This document shows positions 7,424-13,447 of a DNA stretch of 19,099 nucleotides, piece by piece. Positions within the stretch are counted from its first letter, which is position 1, and each line of letters starts with the position of its first letter. A program made the translations under genes and the position numbers. The stretch is from positions 1-19,099 of the forward strand of contig JAIRNQ010000164.1 of assembly GCA_031257955.1 (NCBI GenBank), given 5' to 3'. The notes under the pieces were generated by a model. It had not been told where the DNA came from. It searched no databases and saw nothing but the letters and a program-made list of their open reading frames with translations. This DNA is from Deltaproteobacteria bacterium. Its GTDB lineage: Bacteria; Desulfobacterota; Desulfarculia; Adiutricales; Adiutricaceae.

Positions 7424-8131
7424 TCACTTATCGGCGCAGAGCTGGCAGCGACCGTGGACCTCTATGCTACCGCCTTTCAGGGCGTGCCCCAAATCGTTAA
7501 GTTTGCCAAACACCATCACGGCCAGGTCAGGGTCGTTTATTTCGGTGGTTTGGCGACAACTGGGGCAGACCAAAAGCAGGGGCTGGTGTCCCAGCCGATG
7601 ATCCGTGTCGGTGCAGGCCACGAAGGCGTTAAGGGCGTTGACACGGTGGACCAGCCCGTAGCCCATGAGAAATTCCAGTACCCGGTAGACGGTGGCCGGG
7701 GTCAGGCGGCGTCCCAGCCGAGCCGACTCCTCAATCAAGTCGTAAGCCTTGACCGGCTTTCCGGCCCGCAGCAAAATCCCCATCAACAGGCGCCTGAGAT
7801 TGGTAAGCTGCCCGCCCTTGGCCTCGCATTGGGCGGCCAGGCTGTCCAGGGTCGCGTCTAAAGCCGCCTCGAAGGCCAACTCTGGAGTTTCCAGCTCTGG
7901 CTTGTCGCCGGCCGGCTTGGGTTTGCCCCCAGGTTCGGTGCCGGGCCTTTGGTCTAAGTGAGCGCCTGAGTTTTTACCCTGGGACTCAATCGTGGCCGAT
8001 TTAGAGGCCACTATAGGGGCCGTTGAAGGGGCCAATATCGGGACCGATGTCGGGACCGCCAAAGGGATCGCCTCAGTAGTTGTTTTGGGGACCGATTTAG
8101 GGGCCGTTTTGTGGCGCCTGGCCTGGGTCAT
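7424..8131 (-). CDS. zur: Fur-family zinc uptake regulator (Zur-like) with long N-terminal extension
   Basis: A cytoplasmic metal-sensing repressor of 235 aa. Residues ~85-235 match Fur/Zur: winged helix with TPATVYRVLEFLMGYGLVHR (144-163), structural zinc site C189-x2-C192 and C229-x2-C232, and candidate regulatory ligands H178, H182 and H226. The pattern ALNAF-VAC and IEVHGRCQLC resembles Zur more than Fur. The first ~84 residues are an extra Pro/Thr/Ala/Val-rich, low-complexity extension not found in standard ~150-aa Zur proteins. I chose ATG 8131 because GGGGGTGG lies six bases upstream; a TTG at 8173 is in frame but lacks a ribosome site. It follows the DUF3299 gene after 47 bp and is the last gene of the zinc locus, consistent with autoregulation through the operator upstream of zrgA (inference). 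Confidence 0.88.
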   Translation of the reverse strand: MTQARRHKTAPKSVPKTTTEAIPLAVPTSVPILAPSTAPIVASKSATIESQGKNSGAHLDQRPGTEPGGKPKPAGDKPELETPELAFEAALDATLDSLAAQCEAKGGQLTNLRRLLMGILLRAGKPVKAYDLIEESARLGRRLTPATVYRVLEFLMGYGLVHRVNALNAFVACTDTDHRLGHQPLLLVCPSCRQTTEINDPDLAVMVFGKLNDLGHALKGGSIEVHGRCQLCADK

Positions 8132-8178
8132 GATAACCACCCCCGCGGTTTGGGCTTTTGGTCCGGGGGCCAAAAGTC

Positions 8179-9159
8179 TTAGCCCGTTTCCTCGTCGAAA
8201 CGATAAAACTCCACCCTATCCGCCGAAAGAGAATACCCGGAGCTGCCAATGTCGGTGGAGACTTTTTCCAGGCTTATTTTACCATAGACCCAGACCACCT
8301 CCATTACCCCCAGGCCCTCAATGGGATCCTTAAGCCGCACCAGTATTATCTGATTGGGCGGCGGGGGCGGCACGTGGATGCAAGCCCCAAAAAACGGCAC
8401 CAAAAAAAACTCGTCAACTTTTTCGTCCTCAAAATCCAAGGGCACCACGAATCCGGGAATCTTTAGCCGCTTGGCGTTTATCTCAGGATTTGTCGGGGAA
8501 TCGTTCCACCGTCTAAGAAACTCGTCGATGACTTGATCGATCCTGGGATCGTCGTCGGCCATGTCGTTTATGTTCAAATCGTCCAAAATGGCCACCGGAT
8601 CCCATCCGGCCGGCATCAGCTCCTCCCATATCAGCCAACCGTTCTCGAGGTAGCCGCCCGGACCGACGGTGGGCTTGGCCATCTCCGGGCCCGGCCGAGC
8701 TTCGGTTTGGCCGTGGGATTGGGCTACAGTCTCACCTTGGTCCCCCGACCCATTTTCCACCGACACTTGGTCGGCGCCAGCCCGTTCGGCCCCATCCTGG
8801 CTAACGGCTTCATCGCCAGCCTTCCCTTGGCCGGCCGCTACCTGAGCGGTTTTCTCTTGGCCGGCCGCTTCCTGAGCGGTTTTCTCTTGGCCGGCCGCCC
8901 TTTGATCAAGCCCCTTCTGGCCGTCCGGGGCGGCGGACGATTCAGGCGTCATTTCCGGTGCCCCGTCAGACGGACCGGAAGGCCCGTCATAGGGTTCCAG
9001 CACCTTGGTCTTGGTCTCCGCCTGGGCCAAGACCGATTCGGGGGTCAGAAGGGCGTTTCTGGCCGTTTTATAGCCTTGGGGCTTGGATGGGCCCGGCTGG
9101 AAGATCATCGGGAGGGCCAGCAGGACAATAACGGATATGGCGATGAGGGCGCGGCGCAT
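8179..9159 (-). CDS. DUF3299 family envelope protein
   Basis: Predicted 326 aa, exported or membrane-anchored. Residues 1-22 form a hydrophobic signal/anchor (RRALIAISVIVLLALPMIF) without a lipobox Cys. Residues ~30-165 are a low-complexity linker rich in Gln/Glu/Ala/Gly, containing tandem copies of AGQEKTAQ (89-112) encoded by a 30-bp DNA repeat at about 8835-8900. Residues ~172-326 are the DUF3299 domain, with W(x)6P(x)2W (178-186 region), IPGFVVPLDF (234-243) and the hallmark FFGACIHVPPPPPNQ (256-270); C260 and H262 are plausible metal ligands. The start at 9159 precedes a typical signal sequence; an ORF extension to 9216 has none. DUF3299 proteins co-occur with zinc ABC systems of Zrg type, as I recall; biochemical role unknown. 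Confidence 0.88.
   Translation of the reverse strand: MRRALIAISVIVLLALPMIFQPGPSKPQGYKTARNALLTPESVLAQAETKTKVLEPYDGPSGPSDGAPEMTPESSAAPDGQKGLDQRAAGQEKTAQEAAGQEKTAQVAAGQGKAGDEAVSQDGAERAGADQVSVENGSGDQGETVAQSHGQTEARPGPEMAKPTVGPGGYLENGWLIWEELMPAGWDPVAILDDLNINDMADDDPRIDQVIDEFLRRWNDSPTNPEINAKRLKIPGFVVPLDFEDEKVDEFFLVPFFGACIHVPPPPPNQIILVRLKDPIEGLGVMEVVWVYGKISLEKVSTDIGSSGYSLSADRVEFYRFDEETG
8833..8901. repeat. 30-bp in-frame tandem repeat inside the DUF3299 gene
   Basis: About two and a third units; each has CTTGGCCGGCCGC followed by a CTGAGCGGTTTTCT segment. They encode the AGQEKTAQ repeats of the linker. The high nucleotide identity suggests recent slippage, so linker length may vary between strains. 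Confidence 0.8.
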
Positions 9160-9371
9160 GGGTTTTTCCCGGCCGGATGATTGAACCGGCGATTTACAAA
9201 TAATACCGAAAGGCAAGTCGCAAAATTATTGAACGATAGGGCCAAAGAAACGAACCGTCAGGGAAACACCGGGATATAATCGGAGAACCAAAGGGGTGCC
9301 CATTGAGAGCCGCCTGGGTGACTAACGGGGAACCAACCGAAAAACATAGTAGGCCAAAACTCAAAACCCGA
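9160..9371. other. start of the 1-kb gap within the zinc locus
   Basis: Upstream region of the DUF3299 gene. I see no well-formed promoter and no Zur-like dyad here. AT content rises at 9195-9240. Confidence 0.4.
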
Positions 9372-10018
9372 CAACCCAAGCCTCTGGGCCTTTGACGATT
9401 GTGCCACCTTGGCCGAATTGGGAAATGGCCGAAATGGGAAACGGGCGAATCGGGTACTTTCCCAGATGCCCCGTAATCGGTCCAGAAGGCCCGTCAGCGC
9501 GTCCCCGCGCCTGGGCCTTGGTCTCCCTACCCCCTTGGGCCGATTTTTGCGCCAGGGGGCCTTTCCGGCCGTTTGTGGCCGTTTTGGCTTTGGCGCAGCC
9601 AAAGGGGCCGCCCGGCTGGCCGGAAACGCTCGGCGAGCGGGTTGGTCGAACGGTCGCCGACTTGGCCAACGATAACCGGCCAACCCAAGCCTCTGGGCCT
9701 TTGACGATTATGCCACCTTGGCCGAATTGGGAAATGGGCCGATTTGGGAAATGGCCGAAATGGGAAACGAACGAATCGGGTACTTTCCCAGATGCCCCGT
9801 AATCGGTCCAGAAGGCCCGTCAGCGCGTTCCCGCGCCTGGGCCTTGGTCTCCCTACCCCTTTGGGCCGATTTTTGCGCCAGGGGGCCTTTCCGGCCGTTT
9901 GTGGCCGTTTTGGCTTTGGCGCAGCCAAAGGGGCCGCCAAAGGGTCCCCAAGGGGCCGCCCGGCTGGCCGGAAACGCTCGGGGAGCGGGTTGGTCGAACG
10001 TTGGTCGAACGATCGCCA
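9372..10018. repeat. two tandem copies of a ~310-bp repeat
   Basis: Copy 1 is 9372-9680, copy 2 is 9681-10018. Both begin CAACCCAAGCCTCTGGGCC and run through the same landmarks (GGCCGAATTGGGAAATGG, TCGGGTACTTTCCCAGATGC, CGTAATCGGTCCAGAAGG, TTGGCGCAGCCAAAG hairpin, GGAAACGCTCGG, GGTTGGTCGAACG). Copy 2 has two short internal insertions that look like slippage: a second partial GAAATGG unit, and an extra GGGGCCGCCAAAGGG stretch. Several frames stay open through both copies on each strand, but this follows from GC richness. None has a ribosome site or a recognisable product. It separates the permease gene from the DUF3299 gene. Confidence 0.92.
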
Positions 10019-10174
10019 AATATGGCCATAGGGGCCCGGCGTTGGGGTTTTTCCGGACTGGAGGCAGCCTAACGTTTTATCTAATACCAACTACCGAAAG
10101 GCCAATGGGAAAAAACCTGAAATACTGGGCAAAAAATAAACATGGGGCATTTTTGCGGTTACGGTTTGGCCTTT
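10019..10174. other. spacer between the repeat pair and the permease stop
   Basis: It contains TATGGCCATAGG (10021-10032), the same palindromic core found in the array at 15825-16024. An imperfect inverted repeat, GTTACGGTTT with AAACGGTAAC (about 10157-10185), overlaps the permease stop codon; it has no T-run on the minus strand, so it is a weak terminator candidate at best. Confidence 0.5.
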
Positions 10175-11443
10175 TTAAACGGTAACGGAGAGACCGTCGC
10201 CCAGGCTGAGAAAGTAGGCCCGCACGGCCGGGACTAGGCCGGCCAAGAAACCGGCCGCAACTATGGCCAAGCTTAGGAGGGCCTCCCGGGCCGTGGGGGC
10301 GGAGAGTTCGATGGCCAGCCCATAGCTACCGCTTATGGCCGGGCCTAAAGCAGCGACCAAAATGGCCAGGACGGCCAGGCCAATGAGGACGCCGGCCAGG
10401 GTCAGGGCCAAGCTTTCCAGGGCCAGCAGGGTCAGGATGTCGAAGGGCCTGGCCCCCACGCTCCTAAGTATGGCCAGCTCCCGGCGTCTCTCGCCCAGGC
10501 CGGCCAAGACGGAGGAAATTAGTCCCATGAGGCCCGTGGCCGTAACCAAAACGGACACCAGCCAGAGGACCTTTTCCCCGGATCCCAGGAGGCGCCAGAG
10601 CTGATCCAAGGCCACCCCGGGCATCACGGCGCTTAGGGCTTCCCCCGGGGCCGATTGGATCTCCCGCTGGAGGGCGAAGACGTCCCGGCGGTTCTTTAGG
10701 CCCACCAGCACGGCGGTCACGCTCTTGGGGGTGAGGTTCATGTTCCTGGCCCGCTCGGCCGAAATGGAAAAGCCCCTGATGGGCGCCCCGCCCCTCCAGT
10801 CGATGTGGATGGCTTCCATGGAGGCCAGGTTTATGTAAAGCGAGCGGTCGACCGGGGAACCGGTGGGCGCCAGAACGCCCACCACCTCGAAGGGCTTGTC
10901 GGCGTGATCCGGGCCCACCTGGCCCAGCCCGTGGCGCAGGGCCAAGCTTTGCCCCAGATCGTAGCCCAGTTTGGCGGCCACCTCGGATCCCAATACCACC
11001 TCGAAGACGTCCCCGAAGGCCCGGCCCTTGGCCAGCTTAAGGGCTTGGTCGCGGCGGTAGCGGAAGCGCTCGAAAAAAGTCCCGTCGGTGGCCACGACCG
11101 GATAACCGGCGTGGCTGTCGCCCATGGACAGGGGGATGGTCCAAGCCACCTCTGGGCGGGCGGCCAATTTTTGGGCAGAATCCCAGCCAATGTTATTGGT
11201 GGCCCCGCCCAGGTGAAAGACGGCGTAAAGGACAATCTGGATCTGGCTTCCCCTGGCCCCGACCACCAGATCGGTCCCGGAAATGGCCTGGACGAAAGCC
11301 GTCCTGACCTGGCCCCTGACCCTCTCCAAGCCCACCAACAAAACCGTGGCCAGCGAGACCGAAAGGACGATCAAAGACAAGGTCAGCCGCCGGTTCCAAG
11401 CGCTCTTGACGGCCAAGCCGACCAGGGTGGCGAACCTGCTCAC
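10175..11443 (-). CDS. ABC transporter permease, FtsX/MacB type (Zrg-like zinc system)
   Basis: An inner-membrane permease of 422 aa. Helix 1 at ~20-40, a large periplasmic domain ~45-290, then three C-terminal helices at ~293-318, ~340-372 and ~392-414. The cytoplasmic stretch GERRRELAILRSVGARPFDI after the second helix is the coupling region typical of FtsX-domain permeases (type VII ABC fold). The start is GTG at 11443, which overlaps the ATPase stop in a GTGA, so the two are translationally coupled. Together they form one transporter. Type VII systems usually do mechanical work on the periplasmic side instead of carrying substrate through the inner membrane, so its job with a zinc-binding partner is unclear. 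Confidence 0.92.
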   Translation of the reverse strand: MSRFATLVGLAVKSAWNRRLTLSLIVLSVSLATVLLVGLERVRGQVRTAFVQAISGTDLVVGARGSQIQIVLYAVFHLGGATNNIGWDSAQKLAARPEVAWTIPLSMGDSHAGYPVVATDGTFFERFRYRRDQALKLAKGRAFGDVFEVVLGSEVAAKLGYDLGQSLALRHGLGQVGPDHADKPFEVVGVLAPTGSPVDRSLYINLASMEAIHIDWRGGAPIRGFSISAERARNMNLTPKSVTAVLVGLKNRRDVFALQREIQSAPGEALSAVMPGVALDQLWRLLGSGEKVLWLVSVLVTATGLMGLISSVLAGLGERRRELAILRSVGARPFDILTLLALESLALTLAGVLIGLAVLAILVAALGPAISGSYGLAIELSAPTAREALLSLAIVAAGFLAGLVPAVRAYFLSLGDGLSVTV

Positions 11444-12294
11444 GACGCACCCCCGGCGTCGACCAATCCCCCGGAGATGGCGGATTGGTCTGGGCTTTCG
11501 CCCGGCCGGTCGGAACTGGCGGGGCCGGAACTGGCAGAGTCGGAATTGTCGGGCTCGGCGTTTAGATTCCCAAAACCCACGGCCCTATCCAGTTCCCCGG
11601 CCAGCGAGCGGTCGTGGCTCACAAACAACAGGGCCGAACCGGTTTCCCGGCATTCCTGGGCCAAAAGCCTCAGGAAGGCCAGGCGCAGATCGGCATCCAA
11701 GGCCGAGGTGGGTTCGTCGGCTACCAGTAACGGCGGACGGCCCATAAGGGCCCGGGCGGCGGCCACCCGCTGCTGCTGGCCCACGGACAAAAACGAGACG
11801 GGCCGGTCCATGAGATCCCCGCCCAAACCCAGCCGTTCGATAAGTTCACCGGCCGCCTTGGCCGCCGTTCCGGCGACCTGGGCCGCCCTCCGATTTCTTT
11901 CCGCCGAAAAGCGGCACGGCAAAAGGACGTTGTCCAGGACGTTTAGGTAAGGGACCAAGTTGAACTGCTGAAAGATAAAGCCTATCTTGTCGCCCCTGAG
12001 CCGGTCCCGCTGGGGACCGCTCTTCTCGGCCAAGTTCTGGCCGTCGATGGCAATCCGGCCCCCCGACGGTTTCAGGATCCCGGCGATCAGGCCCAAAAAC
12101 GTGCTCTTGCCGCAACCGCTGGGCCCGGATATGAAAACCCTCTCCCCGGCCTTAACCTCAAAAGAGTCTACCTTAAGGCGAAAAGATCCCTTGGGCCAGC
12201 GAAAGAGCAGATCTTTTACCAGTACCGCCGGGGCCTCCCCGGCGGTTTCCGGCTGGGGGGTATCCCCTGGCGTCTTTGGGTCCACTGGGGCCAT
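11440..12294 (-). CDS. ABC transporter ATP-binding protein (Zrg-like zinc system)
   Basis: A cytoplasmic ATPase of 284 aa that powers the FtsX-type permease. Walker A GPSGCGKS (57-64), Q-loop IFQQFN (107-112), signature LSVGQQQR (169-176, with Val where many families have Gly), Walker B LLVADEP (189-195), D-loop SALD (197-200) and switch H227. A Pro/Thr-rich N-terminal stretch (1-22) and a Ser/Pro/Asp-rich C-terminal tail (~246-284) flank the standard domain; the tail is not typical. I chose ATG 12294 because GGGGGAG precedes it by six bases; upstream in-frame codons to 12480 overlap the zrgA gene. The gap to zrgA is 38 bp and the stop overlaps the permease start by four bases. Confidence 0.93.
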   Translation of the reverse strand: MAPVDPKTPGDTPQPETAGEAPAVLVKDLLFRWPKGSFRLKVDSFEVKAGERVFISGPSGCGKSTFLGLIAGILKPSGGRIAIDGQNLAEKSGPQRDRLRGDKIGFIFQQFNLVPYLNVLDNVLLPCRFSAERNRRAAQVAGTAAKAAGELIERLGLGGDLMDRPVSFLSVGQQQRVAAARALMGRPPLLVADEPTSALDADLRLAFLRLLAQECRETGSALLFVSHDRSLAGELDRAVGFGNLNAEPDNSDSASSGPASSDRPGESPDQSAISGGLVDAGGAS

Positions 12295-12332
12295 AGTCGC
12301 TCCCCCGGCCCCCGGTTCGGCCCGGGGACGGT

Positions 12333-13022
12333 TTACCACTTTAAGAGATTGCCCGAGGGCGTGAGCTCTTGGGCCGACTGACCTTTGTCGCTGACCACCC
12401 GGGCCTCGACTTCCAACAGGGAGGGAAAAACGCCAAAGAGGCCTATCTCCAGGCCGGTCAGCTTGGCCGCGTCGGCGCATTCAAAAACGTAAGCGGCTTC
12501 CAAATCGCCGTGCTCGGCACCGGCCTCTTCGCCTTCATGCCCATGGTCGTGGCCATGGCCCGCCTCGTCACCATGATCGTGGCCATGATCGTGGCCATGG
12601 CCTGGCTTGTCCCCATGATCGTGGCCGTGATCGTGGCCATGACCTGCCTCGGCCTCATGACCGTGGCCCGGTTCTTCCTTGGAAGCGTATTGCCCAAAGA
12701 GCTCGGCCGGTATCTTCTCGGAGGCCAGCGAGACGCTCTTAACCCCGCATTTGGCTTCGGCCGGGGCTTTAAACAACTCATCGGCTTTGGCCAGCTTGGC
12801 CACCATCTCGGCCACTTCGGCCTTTTGGGCCTCGGTCGAGGGCTCGTGCTCAAAAGAGATAAAATTGGCTAGCGGACCGTCCAGATCCACCTCAAAGGTG
12901 GTGCCTGACACGGCCAAATCCAAAGTGGCCACGCCATGCTCATGGGCGGCGTGGGTTTGGGCCATCGCTGATGCGGAAAACAAGAGTATTGACGAAAAAA
13001 CCAAGGCCAAGATCCTGGACAT
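12333..13022 (-). CDS. zrgA: ZrgA-like His-rich periplasmic zinc-binding protein (DUF2796)
   Basis: 229 aa, exported to the periplasm. Signal peptide ~1-21 (hydrophobic core ALVFSSILLFSASA, cleavage after AMA). The mature N-terminus HAAHEHGVATLDLAVSG and the block ISFEHEPSTEAQKAEV are typical of the DUF2796/ZrgA family. Residues ~120-171 are a His/Asp/Gly-rich loop (repeated HGHDHGHDHGD) with about 20 histidines, expected to bind several zinc ions. There are two cysteines, C92 and C182. ATG 13022 was chosen because GAGG lies six bases upstream and a signal peptide follows at once; the ORF extends to 13064 without support. It is the first gene of the zinc locus, directly behind the Zur operator. 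Function in zinc acquisition is by family analogy with Vibrio. Confidence 0.92.
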   Translation of the reverse strand: MSRILALVFSSILLFSASAMAQTHAAHEHGVATLDLAVSGTTFEVDLDGPLANFISFEHEPSTEAQKAEVAEMVAKLAKADELFKAPAEAKCGVKSVSLASEKIPAELFGQYASKEEPGHGHEAEAGHGHDHGHDHGDKPGHGHDHGHDHGDEAGHGHDHGHEGEEAGAEHGDLEAAYVFECADAAKLTGLEIGLFGVFPSLLEVEARVVSDKGQSAQELTPSGNLLKW

Positions 13023-13067
13023 AATATACCTCATTTTTGTGAAAGGGTTGTAAAACCTGGCCAAAAT

Positions 13068-13089
13068 GAAATGATATATTATTGCATCA
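13068..13089 (-). promoter_or_regulatory. Zur operator candidate
   Basis: The dyad ATGATATATTATTGCAT (13071-13087) has the architecture ATG-nn-ATA-W-TAT-nn-CAT. This is the same layout as the gamma-proteobacterial Zur consensus ATGTTATAnTATAACAT, and it is preceded by the matching GAA at 13068-13070. It lies 46-67 bp upstream of the zrgA start codon, a normal place for a repressor site over or near a promoter. The site is AT-rich in a GC-rich setting. Regulation by the Zur at 7424-8131 is inferred. Confidence 0.75.
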
Positions 13090-13447
13090 ACCTCGATCTG
13101 TCAAGCGCCCTTTGGCCGCTTTAGGAGCGGCCAAGTGGGCGTCTTTGGAGAGTCTTTTGGCGGCCAACGAGAAAGGCTCGCCCCCAAAATGGCTTTAGTT
13201 AGGGCCCGCAAGAAATGCTTGCCTCCAAAAGGCTTTAGTTTAAGCCAAAAGAAAAAGGCCCTCCCCAAAAATGTTTAGTTATGGCCAGCAAGAAATGCTT
13301 GTCACCAAAAAGGCTTTAGTTTAGGGCAAGAGAGAAAGGCCCGCCCCAAAATAGCCTTTAGTTATGGCTCGAAAAGGGCCATCAACGAAAAAACCACGAT
13401 TAGAGACTCCAGTAATATCACTAAATTGAGTCGGGCCAAAAATTTCT
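13090..13447. other. gene-free stretch between two gene clusters
   Basis: It separates the zrgA promoter from the 3' end of the hydrolase gene. Most of it is the degenerate 40-bp array listed next. No ORF of interest and no clear terminator for the hydrolase. Confidence 0.6.
13184..13386. repeat. degenerate 40-41-bp tandem array, five units
   Basis: Units start at 13184, 13225, 13265, 13305 and 13346, each beginning CCAAAA and containing GGCTTTAGTT or a close variant, then a purine-rich AAGAAA-type second half. Units 1 and 3 both carry GCAAGAAATGCTTG, a small hairpin, and are more alike than neighbours are, hinting at an 81-bp higher-order period. A partial unit precedes 13184, and a further core, CCAAAAATTTCTTTAGTTG (13436-13454), overlaps the stop codon of the hydrolase. 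Spacers are not unique sequences, so this is not CRISPR. Confidence 0.85.

Noticed and set aside
9392..10185. Overlapping ORFs on both strands in the 310-bp repeat pair
   Set aside because: Open in several frames at once, no ribosome site, low-complexity Pro/Arg/Gly products, and the two copies do not preserve any one frame because of the insertions.
10805..11950. 381-codon plus-strand ORF opposite the permease and ATPase genes
   Set aside because: It lies antisense to two genes with clear family motifs, has no recognisable domain or ribosome site, and reflects the lack of stop codons in GC-rich antisense frames.
12458..12853. Minus-strand ORF in another frame of zrgA
   Set aside because: A frame shadow; the zrgA frame has a signal peptide, DUF2796 motifs and a His-rich loop.
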